A stretch of DNA of 64,000 nt from Lunularia cruciata (lineage: Eukaryota; Streptophyta; Marchantiopsida; Lunulariales; Lunulariaceae). Made by a program: the position numbers and the translations under genes. The DNA is taken from assembly GCA_948567375.1 (NCBI GenBank), contig OX419755.1, forward strand, positions 73,350,944 to 73,414,943, in the 5' to 3' direction. Below the pieces are notes generated by a model. The model did no database searches. It saw only the letters and a program-made list of their open reading frames with translations, and was not told where the DNA came from. Positions 36,350 to 47,840 of the stretch are shown piece by piece (the stretch's first letter is position 1; each line of letters opens with the position of its first letter).

Positions 36350-37030
36350 GAAGTCTTAATTTTACAGTGCCTCACTACACAGTCATTCTTCAATTGATTT
36401 GCCATTGATATTCAAAGATTTTGTGTATTTGTTTCTTGTCACTGTCAATTTTCATTTCCTCCTCTCATTGAAGTAGCCATTGTTTTCAATGGTCCTTCTT
36501 TTTTGCAGGACTCAAAGGAAAGTTGTTATGGTTTCTTCGGGTCGGGTTGATTCTCCTTATGCAAGGTAATCTTACTTTGGATTTATCCCCATGTAATTCC
36601 CATCCAAGTCCTTCTTCCTCTAACACAAGTTGACTTCTTAAGGTTTATCCCAAACACATAATTCTTCAAATTTCTTCCTCATTTAGCCTAACATTGGCTT
36701 TAACAATGCACTTCTTCTTTAAACACATAAAATTGAAAATTGTGGGTACCACAGAATGCTTGTTGTTTTAGCTTAATTTCAAGTATTACTATGTTTTTTG
36801 TGTTTGTGAGTGTGTGGAGAAATTCTGGTTGCAATGATAGTGTATTAGATGTTGGATTCTATAGCTCTAATATTCATTCTATGTGTTTGATCTTGAGTGG
36901 ATAGCAATCAAAGCAATGCCTTGACGGATCTGTGAGAATTGTAATGTTGTTAGTTTTTGATATTTATGATTGCAAGCACTAGATTGATGCAAAGTCATTT
37001 CATTGAGGAAGTTGTACCTCTAGTGGAGGT
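36350..37030 (-). repeat. LTR fragment, inverted copy
   Basis: The reverse complement of about 36770-37025 matches 33240-33500 (CACTCAAGATCAAACA-like, AAGGCATTGCTTTGAT, GCACAACTTCCTCAATCAAA equivalents). Homology breaks at 37025, where plus-strand gag sequence begins. Confidence 0.65.
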
Positions 37031-37611
37031 GAAGGCCCATAGATGAAATTTGCAACATGAAGAAGAAGATTGCAAAAAGAACCAACTTACTATTAGAAGA
37101 ATTAGAGGAGGAGGCATAAGACTTGCAACTTCTTCACAATGTACAAGAAACCTTGAGACAACTTGAAAAACAGAAATGAGAAGTTGGGTGGTGAGATTAT
37201 TTCACACCACCTTATCCCAAAAGAAAGAAAAATGCAAGTAGAGAGACATACTTGTTGAGACTTAATACATCAACTTCCCTAAAAATTATGAAGGGAGCCG
37301 GTTATTTGAAAGACTTGATTGTGATAAGACAACACAAATCTTGACAAAAGAAGATTGCAAATACATCTTACATATGCTCATTTTGCTATTTCATCAAGAT
37401 CTTTAAGAGAAATTTGATGATATTGATTTTCTTTCTCAAACTCAAGTTGAAGTTGTAGTAACTCTGGTTGAAGTACCTCTTGACAAAGACCCAATGTTGA
37501 ATTTGGTACCTTTGGACCCTTGGTTTGAATCTGAAGTACAATCAACTTCAAGTGACTTGGGTCAAGCAAGTTTGGTACCAGAACAACCTATCCATCAACA
37601 CCCGTCAACAT

Positions 37612-38930
37612 GACATCTTTCCCTTTTTACAAGCCAAGCCTACCAAATTATAAAGGGACTGAACATGATGAAGACCCTGAAAAATTCACTGAGGAGTTTG
37701 AAGTGATCTCCTTTGCTAAGAAGGAACACGACTCTACAAATAGATTGCAAATTTTCTCGAGTTTGCTCTAGAAGAAAGAGCAAAGCTGGTATACCCATGG
37801 CTGGCTTGAACCCAAGAAGGGTTCAAGCCAGCCAACTAGGTGGAATTTCAAGACAAGTTCTTGGAACAAGAACTCGTCCTGAAATTAGAAAGTTGGCTGA
37901 AATTAGAAAGTTGATTATGATACACGTGTCTCCATTGCACTCAATGATTTGGATCGTAAGAAAATGAGAAGTTGAGAGACTAATCTGAGTGGTTCATGGC
38001 ATTGCTGAATTGACTATCAAAGCAGTTTGGGATGGTGGGTTACTCTAGTGCCCAAGCCATCACATGATTCCTTGGTAGATTGTCCCTCAAAATTTGGATC
38101 TTTGCAAAGGAAAGAAATGTAACTTCCCTTGACAAAGCACTCAAACATGCCACCCAAGACAAGGCTTTCCACTCTCATTCAGCCAATAACTAAAGAAATC
38201 AAGAGAAGAAAGGCAAGAAGGCAAGACAAAGAGCTTCTCGCAATACCTTTGTTCTTTGGATGAATCCTTGACCTTTTCAAGTTCCTCCTTGGAATCAAAA
38301 GAAGATGACAAGCCAAAGAAGAATAGAAGATGGGGAGGAAAGAAAGTAAGGGTCTCCAACAAAAATAATTGTAGACCCTAACCCAAAGTGTCAACAAGAC
38401 ATACATAAATCTAAAAACTCTTATAAAAGAGTTTGTGGATTTCAAGATTCAAATGATTGGAGCAAAGGATAGAAGAAAACTTCCCTCATTTGGAAAATCA
38501 AATGTTTGGTGTACTTCATGTGGGAAATCAGATCATGCCTGAAAAAATGCTTGAATAATAGGCATGCATACCTAATGCAACAAATTGAGTGTGCTTTGAC
38601 TTGTGATCAAAACCCATATCACTAATCAGAGGAAGAGACGGTCTATCAAACCCAAGAAGTGCACCCAGGATCAAGCATAGCATTTGAAGGTCCATGTTAT
38701 GAGCCAAGGGAATATACAAGTAATGCTCCACCTTGAAGACTCCCAATGCCAAATCAGAATTGACCTTGTAATGTTACACTTAGGGCTTGTTATAATTGTG
38801 GGTTGCTTGGACATTTTGCAACAAACTATCTTGAGCCTTGCCGACAGATTGGCTATGTTCCATTGTGTGGAAATTTTAAGGGCTTGGACCATATGCCTTG
38901 TCATTATCTCCAACTCCCAGATCTAAAGCC
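37612..38930 (+). pseudogene. Gypsy gag with zinc knuckles (remnant C)
   Basis: Begins with MTSFPFYKPSLPNYKGTEHD and DEDPEKFTEEFEV, typical of plant gypsy gag. Later pieces include QFGMVGYSSAQAI and SLDKALKHATQD. A zinc knuckle-like CTSCGKSDHA lies at about 38508, and CYNCGLLGHFATNY (last Cys replaced by Tyr) at about 38790, followed by a second Cys-rich segment (CGNFKGLDHMPCH). Confidence 0.7.
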
Positions 38931-39200
38931 TCTTGGGAGGTATGTTCTATAAGCCGGCTTGTCTTTCACTTAGGATGAACCTCTGATGGATATTATGGTA
39001 GCGCACCATGGACTAAGAAGGCAAAGAACCCCAACTCCATCATACTCTTCCAAGGCTAACACTCCTATACTCAAGACATTGCTCACTAGAGGACTCATTG
39101 AGAGAGAGAGATAGTTGCAAATGAAAGGATGATGAGTACGTCCTCACCCCTTGTTTATATACTTGTGAAATAGTTACGTACCAAAGTTACTTATTACTAG

Positions 39201-39641
39201 AGTAACTCAAGTTACAAGGCTAAAAGTCAAGTAAAGTCAAAAAGTATAAAGGAATCTCCATCCACATAGGCATATTCCACTAAGCATGTGATCTTATCTT
39301 GACCTAACCACTAAGTCAAGGATTCCTTTATATGGGCTATCCTTTGACTATAGAAAAATCCAAAACAAAAAGTCTTGCGGCCTAAGAGTTCTCAACTCTT
39401 TCCTCAAAGCCAAACACCTAGGAAAAATACCAAGTCAACACATTAGAATCCAAAATAGTGGTGTTCATCTTTTCCACTTCCTCTAAAGTAAGGTCCCCTC
39501 TATCTTAGCTATGACTAACTTTAGTTAATCATAACTAATGTAGAACCATCCATTATCTCTATATAAATAATATCTCTCAAGTACTTGTAATACCAAGCTT
39601 AATATCACAATACCACACACATGCAAAAGTGGGTGTTATAG
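39201..39641 (-). repeat. 0.45-kb inserted repeat, left member of an inverted pair
   Basis: Reverse complement of 45551-46033 (TATAACACCCA...GCATGTGTGTGGTATTGTGA at one end, CTTGAGTTA at the other). Inserted between gag and the next pol-side segment of remnant C. Could be a solo LTR or short non-autonomous element. Confidence 0.85.
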
Positions 39642-40419
39642 TTCAAACTCCACTGCAAAGTCCACCACCTCAAGCCAAGGTGGAGACAATAGTTGATTGC
39701 ATAACATTGGAGGAAAAAGTTACAAAAAGGTTGAATCTAGCCTTGGAAGGAGAATGGCATGACATTGATGTGTTACGAGTTGAAACATGTTCAAAGAAGA
39801 AGAAACATGATCCAAAAGAAGTGAGCACTACCATATCATCTTTGAGAAGTGTGAAGAAACTACACCTTAAATCAATCTTATCTGCAAAGGAAGAGAAGAT
39901 CTTAGCCAAGGCTAAGGCCAAAGCATTGTAGAGGAAATCAAAGAGGCAAATGCAAAGAGACTAGGAAATGGTTGTGGAAGAAGACCCAAAGAAGAAACTT
40001 GCAATGTTTGTAGTTGATATTAGATCCATCTGATTCAAGCCAAGGTGGGTAAACTTGAAGTACCTTGCATTCAGACCATCAGTACTCTCATCACCATCCT
40101 AAAGAGACCCAAAGTAACTTTAGATTGGGTTGAGAAATCAAACCTAAAGCCAAAGCCAAGGAAGGTGAAACTCGAGGGAGGATCCCAATAAGATATTGTG
40201 GTAGAACTTGCATCCACATAGGCAAACATAATATTTAGATAGTTGTGGGAGGACAACAAGTTGTACAAGAAACATATGAGTTCAGCCCTAAAGAAAGTAA
40301 GGACAATGCTCAAGAAGGATCTCCCGGCCATATATTGTATTGAGCAAGAAGATTTGGGATCTTTGGAGGTAGATGTAGAGATTTTGGGTTGCATAATCAC
40401 ATCTGTATACATTGACTTG

Positions 40420-40640
40420 AGGTGTGAATGTGTTGATGGAGGATATCACACAAAAGTTGGGGTATCATACATTTGAGCCTACACCTCAAATTTTGAAATT
40501 TGTGGATCAATCCAGACCCTGACCTCTAGGCATGTTGTCCAATACAATAAAAATTATTTGAGGAGTACCATTAAAATTGAACTATAGTGTAGTGAGACCA
40601 ATGATCGAATTGGTTATTCATTTTTTATTGAAAGACCCTG
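40420..40640 (+). pseudogene. Gypsy aspartic protease fragment (remnant C)
   Basis: Reads VNVLMEDITQKLGYHTFEPT followed by PQILKFVDQSRP and PLGML, the segment after the active site of plant gypsy proteases. The Asp-Ser/Thr-Gly triad itself is not clearly preserved. Confidence 0.6.
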
Positions 40641-41159
40641 ATTGTATAGTGCACATGTTGTGGTGGATTGGCACCAATAGAAGTTGTGGTCCAAAGATAT
40701 TTTATTTGAAGACCAAAATTTGGTGACAACCAATTGGACAAAGATTCCCCACCTCAAAAAACTACTTTGTTAGAAGATGAAGATCAATCCAAGGATGCTT
40801 GGTCTTTGCACTCAAAAAACTTGGACAAAGAAGTCCAAGTGAATTATTTGGAGTGCTACAAGGTGGATGTCAAAGAAGAGAATCCATAGCAATGACGTCA
40901 ACCCTAGTAGCAATGATTTGAAGGAAGGAAGTCTAAGCTCCACTTAGTCAGTCATGTAGAAAGAGTCATTCAACTAGATTACTATCAAGATGTGGTCTTG
41001 GAAGAAGGTAAAATATTGGAAAATATCCAAGACGGTTACTCTAGATGAATTGGGAAGTTACCTTACCTTGTTTATTGAGTACCAGGATGTATTTGCTTGG
41101 TCTATTGATTAGATGTTAGGAATCCCCAAACAATTTGGAGAACATCAGATTGATTTGAT

Positions 41160-41880
41160 TGAAGACACAATTCCGGTTTGGCAATGTCAATATTGATTGA
41201 ACCCAAAGTGCTCACTTTTGGTGAAAGATGAAATTAAGATGAAATCACTTTTGGTGAAAGATGAATGTGTTTCTCCCATTTGCATTGTTCCAAAGAAGAA
41301 GTCATGGAAGATTTAGGTGTTTGAAAACTTCCACAAGCTGAATGCCATCACATGGAAGGATTATTATCCTTTGCCTTTCATTGATACAATTTTGGACCAA
41401 ACAGCAAGTCATCCTTGTTACAATTTTCTTGATGGATTTTCAAGCTATAATCAAGTGTCCATTCAAGAAGAATACAAAGATAAGACTACCTTCACTACTA
41501 ATTAGGGCATATTTTCATAGAATCAGATGCTCTCTGTGTTGTATAATGCTCATGCTACTTTTTAGAGGATGATGAATGCAATATTTAAAGATGTTTTGTG
41601 GAAGTTCTTGGAAGTTTTCATTGATGACTTTTGTGTGTTTGGGCAAAGAGAGGTGCATTTGGACTACCTTTGCCAAATGTTTGAAAGGTGCCCTTTTGCC
41701 AACCTGTCATTAAACCCACAAAAGTGTTTCCTTGCAATGAAAGAATGAATTCTATTGGGGCATCAGGTGTCAAGCCAAGGAATTGAAGTTGATGTGGAGA
41801 AGGTGAAAATGATCTTAGCTTTGGAATCTCCCAAAATATTCACAAGCTAAGAGCCTTCTTTGGTCATGTTGGATATTATA
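41160..41880 (+). pseudogene. Gypsy reverse transcriptase (remnant C)
   Basis: SPICIVPKKKSWKI, KLNAITWKDYYPLPFIDTIL, NFLDGFSSYNQVSIQ, DKTTFTTN, then after a break VFIDDFCVFG (catalytic region, Asp-Asp kept), LNPQKCFLAMKE and LLGHQVSSQGIEVD. Frameshift between the first and second half at about 41510-41580. Confidence 0.82.
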
Positions 41881-42129
41881 GCCACTTTGTGTCTAACTAT
41901 GTGGTGGTAGCTGCATGTTTGACAAAGCTATTAAAGAAATCCAAAGACTATTTGTGGGAGGTAGAACAACAAGAAGCCCTCTAGGTGTTGAAGAAGAAAT
42001 TGGTGGAAGCACCAATTTGAGGGCTCCAAATTAGGATGTCCCTTTTCATGTGTATGTGCATACCTTGTCCTTTTTCCATGGCCATAAGAGTAGTCCTAAG
42101 TCAAAGGGACTACTCTAATGGCCAGAAAG

Positions 42130-42480
42130 ACTACCTCCTCTATTCTACCAACAGACAACTTTCAATTGCATAGAAGAATACTACGAAAGAGAAGCACTCA
42201 AAATGGTGTATGCTTGCAAGACTTTTTGCCACTACTTGCTAGGATATGAGTTTTTGTTCTATGTGGACCATTAAGCACTACAATATTTGGTGAAGAAGGT
42301 GGATTTGTTTAGACAAATTGCACAATGGATCTTGTTGTCACAAGAATTGACATACACTATACAGGTAAGGAAGGGGGCTTTGCATGAAAATGCAGACGTC
42401 TTGTCCAAGTTAGAGACTCAAGACCATGATCTGGAAGTAGATGACCGGTTTCTTGATGAAGAACCTTACCATCTGATGGC
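42130..42480 (+). pseudogene. Gypsy RNase H (remnant C)
   Basis: RQLSIA, HYLLGYEF-like and DHxALQYLVKKVDLFRQIA pieces, then QWILLSQELTYTIQVRKGAL and HENADVLSKLET, the usual end of gypsy RNase H before the integrase spacer. Confidence 0.72.
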
Positions 42481-42559
42481 AATGAAAAGTACAAAGTATG
42501 CGGGAGAATATCATTATCTACATACTTGCCAATGTTCTAAGGGATTGAACCTAAAAGAA

Positions 42560-43420
42560 GGGCAGCTTTTCTCAAGAAAATGCGACCTTATCAGCTCAAG
42601 CATAAAATTTTGTTTAAGATAGGAGAAGACACAATACTTTGTAAATGTGTGGAAGCATACAAAGTAGGGGGGAGAAATCAAGTCCTTTCACTCAAAAGCA
42701 TTGGAAGGTCAGTATGCCTTGAAAAACATAATGAAGAAAATCCTTGTGGTAGGATATTGGTGGCATATATGTATAACTATCCACAAGCCCATATTAGTAG
42801 TTGTGATGCTTGTTAGAGAACAAGACAACCAGTGGCTACTACTAGTGCCCTTGAGACCAATTTTACCAGTGGCCATATTTGAGAAATAGGATATTGATTT
42901 TGTGGGTCTGATTCAACAAATCACCCAATTTCCAAGGAAGAGATACATTTAAGCATGAACTAATTATGCTACTAAAATGGTTGAAGTTGAAGCAACTTGG
43001 AAAGATGATGTAGAAAATGTAGCAGAATATTTCTTCCAAAACATCATCTCTAGATATGGATGTCCTTTTGAATTGGTCAATGTTTGAGGAACCCATTTTT
43101 TGAACATACTAGTGGAAGCCTTAACCAAGTAATTCTAAATACAATATTGGAAGACCACTCCTTACAATCTAAAAGCAAATGGGTTGACAAAGAAAGCAAA
43201 TAGATTACTTTGTTAAAAAATGGATTACTTTGTCACTATCAATTTTACCTATGATTGGGACACAAAGCTACCTATAGCTTTGTGGGCATACAAAAAATAT
43301 TACCACTAAGTAGCTCCATATTTCTTAACTTATGGATTGCATCCCATATTACCAATCAAATTTGAAGTACAATCATATCATATCTTGTGCAAGGAATGAT
43401 TGTTGGAGGAAGAAAGCCAA
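42560..43420 (+). pseudogene. Gypsy integrase (remnant C)
   Basis: Zinc-binding end (CDAC), then RQPVATTSA-, GHI-, DFVGLIQQITQFPRKRYI-type segments, TNYATKMVEVEATWKDDVEN, FFQNIISRYGCPFELVN (catalytic core), and ALWAYKKYYH / YGLHPILPIKFEVQS at the end. Split by stops into short pieces. Confidence 0.72.
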
Positions 43421-43803
43421 GATCTTTGGATCCAATAGTTGATGTGGTTGGAAGAGAAAAGAGATGATGAGAGAAAAGAGATTGCACACTCAAACATTCA
43501 ATGCCCCAAGGGAGCACCTTCTCTTTATTATATAGACAAAGAGGATCTCCTCCAAGGAAGCTCCACCATAGGATTAGGGACACAGATAGGTGACATGTCA
43601 GCAAGCTCCACCCTTGGATTACTTACTTAGATGGGTGACCTGTCTGGTCTAGGTCCTATCTGGTTGGTCAAACAAGCTTTGACCAGAGGGAATCTTATAG
43701 GGAATCTTCCTATAGGAATCTCAGAATCACATGAGTAAGGTACCGTTGGAAAGCTCTCGACGAGACAAACCAGGGAGGAGGGAAGGCTAGCCTTTCCTCT
43801 GTT

Positions 43804-43815
43804 GGGGGGGGGGGG
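43804..43815 (+). repeat. Run of 12 G
   Basis: The longest G run in the window. Neighbouring CTCC/GGAGG-rich bases make the site locally GC-rich in an AT-rich element. Confidence 0.97.
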
Positions 43816-43879
43816 AATCTGCACATTTTCAAGGTCTAATTCATCCGTTTAGGCCTCCGAAATTGCCTTCAAAGATTTC

Positions 43880-44190
43880 AGGCATATTTCGGTTCCTACT
43901 CTATTAGTAGAAGTCCCCTTTTGGTGATACCTCTTTTTGATCTGTTTAGTCCATCATGTGTAACATCCTTCCATATGTTACCAAACCAATTCTCACCTTT
44001 AAATCATATGTCTAGCTATTGGTTCTAAGGTTCTCAAGTCTATTTTGGTTTCTGCCCTATTAGTAGAAGTACTCTTTTGGTGATACTTCTATCTGATCTA
44101 TTTTGACCATCATGTATAACATCATTCTAGATGTTACCAAACCGAATTTCACATCTAGATCATATGGCTAACCCTTGGTATTACAATACT
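43880..44190 (+). repeat. Two diverged tandem units of about 155 bp
   Basis: CTATTAGTAGAAGT, then TTTTGGTGATAC, CATCATGTRTAACATC and ATGTTACCAAACC occur in the same order in 43880-44035 and 44036-44190. Located inside the gypsy C-terminal region, so probably an inserted foreign sequence. Confidence 0.85.
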
Positions 44191-44194
44191 AGAT

Positions 44195-45103
44195 TACAGC
44201 CTATTGTTGTTTGGAAGGGAGACTTAGTGCTCTTATGACAACCGCCAAACATTGTTTCCAAGCAAGTTGCATTTAAGGTGGATTGGGCCATACCAAGTGT
44301 TGCATATTTATGACAATGGCTCTATTCAATTGGTGGACTTTGAGGGAAATCCTTTTGCCACCTTAGTAAATGGGTGGAGGGTCCAATAATATTGGACCAT
44401 GGACACAAAAGTGCAAGAAAGAGATGAAGCTGATTTTTGTAGTGATGCTCACATTTGGATGAGGTATGTGGTACCTAAAATTTTTACTTTTGGAAGTTTT
44501 AGAGAACAAGTGTATCTTTTGAAGCCAAATTGAAGCTAAATTAGAAGAAAGAAGAGGAGAATCATGTGTTTGGATCAAAAGAAGGAAATTTGATCCAATC
44601 CAAGGAAGTCAACTTCATGTCAAAGAGAGAAGAACTTGGATTGGATTGAATGGGTGATAGATCCAAAGTAAGGATAATTTGCATTGGAATGATTAACCCA
44701 ATCCAAAGATACTTTAAGCACTTTGACTCAGGCCATACCAACCAAGAAGGTACATTTAGAAAAAAATTGCTACTTTGTGTGAAGATAAATTTGAGAGTGA
44801 TAGGAGTAAGTCATGAAGTAGGCATGAGTTTTGACTAAGGCTCAACTAAAGAATGATTGTGAATCAAAGAAGTATAAAATTGAGACTTTATCAAGGGAAC
44901 TCTGCAATGTTGAAGTGATACCTTGTCACTCTAAAGAGTTTTATTGAAAGCATTAGAATCCAAAGCCAATTTGTGGGAAACCAAGAGTGAGTGAGCACAC
45001 AATGCTGATGAAGGGCAATAAATAGTTTTTGGCACTCTTTGTCCAAAATCTTGTAATTTGGAGATGAGACATGTGAGCAAAGATCAAAGTCCTAAGCTGA
45101 TTC
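44195..45103 (+). pseudogene. Gypsy pol C-terminal tail and pre-LTR spacer (remnant C)
   Basis: VWKGDLVLL at 44210 and the following pieces match the chromo/tail segment of plant gypsy integrases. 44700-45100 is the spacer shared with 30115-30400. Confidence 0.6.
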
Positions 45104-45550
45104 TGACAACCCAAAAAATATCACTATGCGATAATCAGGTAAGTTAATTTTTTTCCATAGAGATACAATTTAGAATTGGTCAAATACAAAGCGAAGTAAT
45201 AATCTCAGTTCTTCTTGGTTGCGTCTTTAATTTCTCAGGTAGAAACTACACCCATAAGAGAGTAACAAGTACTCAATCTTGACAACTTGTCACTAATTCA
45301 CACACTCATAATCACAACGTAGCAAATTCTGTCCAAAAAAATCTTGATTGTGATGATTCAAATTCTCTCGAAGACGACACTTCATTACAAAATGACTTTG
45401 CCTCAAGTTTTGTTCTACCCCTCCACTGAAGGCACAACTTCCTCGATCAAAATTGATTCAAATCAACACTAAAATGCACTCATAATTGCAAAATACTACC
45501 CACATTACAATTGAGGAGATATGGTATTGCAAATCTGTCAAGGCATTGCT
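45104..45550 (+). repeat. LTR, copy 2, truncated by an insertion
   Basis: Starts TGACAACCCAAAAAATAT and follows copy 1 (32940) to AAGGCATTGCT at 45550, where the 0.45-kb repeat interrupts it. Position and strand fit the 3' LTR of remnant C. Confidence 0.78.
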
Positions 45551-46033
45551 CTATAACACCCATTTGTGCATGTGTGTGGTATTGTGATATTTAGCTTGGT
45601 ATTACAAGTACTTGAGAGATATTATTATATAGAGATAAAGGATGGTTCTACATTAGTCATAATTAGCTAAAGTTAGTCATAGCTAAGATAGAGGGGACCT
45701 TACTTTAAAGGAAATAGAAAAGATGAGCACCACTATTTTGGATTTTAATTTGTTGACTTGATATTATTCCTAGGTGTTTGGCTTTGAGGAAAGAGTTGAG
45801 AACTCTTGGTCCCTCAAAGCCTTTTTGTTTTGACTTCTTCTATAGTCGAAGGATAGCCCATGTGAAGGAATCCTTGACTTAGTGGTTGGGTCAAGATAAG
45901 ATCACATGCTTAGTAGAATATGCCCATGTAGATGGATATTCTTTTATAATTTTTGACTTTACTTGAATTTTAGCTTAATAACTTGAGTTATTACTTGACT
46001 TTACTTGAATTTTAGCTTAATAACTTGAGTTAT
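45551..46033 (+). repeat. 0.45-kb inserted repeat, right member of an inverted pair
   Basis: Matches the reverse complement of 39201-39641. Carries an extra 42-bp direct doubling at its right end (TTGACTTTACTTGAATTTTA twice) that the left member lacks. Confidence 0.87.
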
Positions 46034-46440
46034 ATCAAGGGAACTCTACAATGTTAAACATTTGGTGGAAGAAGACTGCCTGCTGCATGTTCACGTATGT
46101 TGTTTGTTTGGGGTTGAACATGGCCATTGTCACTCCTATGATGCTTTGTTTAATCGGGTCCCAATAGGACTCCACTTTGTAACCATTAGTTATACACGGA
46201 GTGAAGAATGAATTTTGAATTTCCATAGTTTCTACTGTAGCATCACACTTTTGATAGAAGGTGATCCTAATTGCTTCTCTTGCTTCCTTCCCCAATACTA
46301 ACCTCCAATCCAACTCAGTCTATTGAGCCGGATTTCCTCTCTTCCCTTGACTTCAAGGCCTTCCTCACAATTGTTGGGAGCTATCTCTGCCATGACTCCT
46401 AGGAAACTGAAATTCTAGTTCCATGCTAAAAATATAATCC
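46034..46440 (-). pseudogene. Coiled-coil ORF, copy 3 (N-terminus only)
   Basis: Minus-strand piece from about 46395 (Met-Ala-Glu-Ile) through the frame 46313-46035 with DWRLVLGKEAREAIRITF, GYKVESYWDPIKQSIIG and YVNMQQAVFFHQMFNIVEFP. Corresponds to the first 130 residues of copies 1 and 2. Cut at 46034 by the inserted repeat. Confidence 0.62.
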
Positions 46441-46689
46441 AAAGTCTATTCAAGACTTTGATTCTTGCAATGACATCTTACTTCCAAATTGCAAAACTCC
46501 TTGCTGCAAGTGCGTTCTTGACCTTCTTTGCCTCTCTAGTTCTTTGGCACTAAAAAAATATTTTCTCTCCTAGACGTGACACTCTAACCCCTTTTGGACA
46601 TCAGAAAATTTCACTCTCAATTGGCTTCTTGATACTCATTACTGCAAGACGACTACTCAGAGGAACAAGATATCTACTTGACATATTCA

Positions 46690-46860
46690 ATTTCCTCCTA
46701 TGCAATTGCAATTAGTGAGAATAGGTTGTTCCCATAAGGATATACATGTTAGAAATGGCCAAGAATGAAGGAAAGTCTCACAATACCATCATTTATTTAT
46801 TATTTCCTATTTAACCTTTTGAGTAGGAACCACTCCTATAAGAGTACAACATCACTCCTT
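46690..46860 (+). repeat. LTR-related fragment
   Basis: GGTTGTTCCCATAAGGATA, AAATGGCCAAGAA and CTTTTGAGTAGGAACCACTC follow the order of 32965-33090 in LTR copy 1. Confidence 0.5.
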
Positions 46861-47624
46861 GTAGTGCACTATAGAAAAGAAAAAAGAAAATAATGATAAA
46901 CATTATCATTACAAAAATATTATCCAAGATTACTCCTAAAAGTGATGGCTTGCTTCACTCTGAGTGCCACTCCATTTCAATATTGTTACTCCTACAAGTA
47001 CTTTCCATCCTTCCCAAAAGGCACAATTATAGAGTACACTTCATGTTGGCCAAACGTCTTGGTTTTTTTATTCTATGGTATTGCTCATCCGGTGAGCTTC
47101 TTAATCCACTCCTTGCACAAGTTCACTCCTTTGGATCCTTTAGTGCACACCCTTGATCAAAGGCAAGAACCAACCCTATACCACAAACTTGGGATCTTAT
47201 TGTGAATTTCCTCACCTCTACTCTTACCTAGACATTTGACAACACATAAAATGAAGAGATAGAACTTGACAAGAAAACAAGTATTCTTTACTTGTAATCA
47301 AAGTATGGAAAAAATAAACACAACAACCTTTGTTCCTAGGCCTTACATACCTTTTTGGCTTTGAGCCAAAGGGATCAAGAGCCCAAGTAGACCTCTTGAA
47401 AATCATAAGTTATATTATATATCACTTTCTTAAGCTCTTAACCTTATCTTATCCTAATCTCCTACAAAATGATCAGGGGCCTAACACAAGTTAGAGAAGC
47501 TACCAACTCTTCCCCACTTAACCTACAACTATCAGGCATACAACTCCAAAGTCCTATACAATTCCAAGTACCGTTGCTCATGCCATGCTAAGAGTTTTGC
47601 AACTATGAATAACCCACAATTAAG

Positions 47625-47840
47625 AGTAACAACTATAACTAAGAGTAATGTTTACAATAAAGAGTAACATCTTCAACTAAGATTATTGTGTACAACAAAG
47701 AAGTAATGTCTTCCACTAAGAGTATTGTGTACAATAAAGAAGTAATGTCTTCCACTAAGAGTAAGGTGTACAACAAAGAATAAGATCTTCAACTAAGAGT
47801 AATGTGTACAATAGAGAGTAATGTCTACAATGAAGGTTCC
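47625..47840. repeat. 39-bp minisatellite, 5-6 units
   Basis: Units such as GAAGTAATGTCTTCCACTAA plus GAGTATTGTGTACAATAAA repeat with small changes; two adjacent units near 47695-47775 are almost identical, outer ones more diverged. Confidence 0.88.

Larger units (their letters stand above)
37100..44560 (+). mobile_element. Ty3/gypsy-type gag-pol remnant C
   Basis: Plus-strand pieces in full gypsy order: gag, zinc knuckles, protease, RT, RNase H, integrase, C-terminal tail. The family differs from remnants A and B. Interrupted by a 0.45-kb insertion (39201-39641) and by about 0.6 kb of foreign tandem sequence near 43.6-44.2 kb. Stops and frameshifts throughout. A 3' LTR begins at 45104. Confidence 0.82.
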
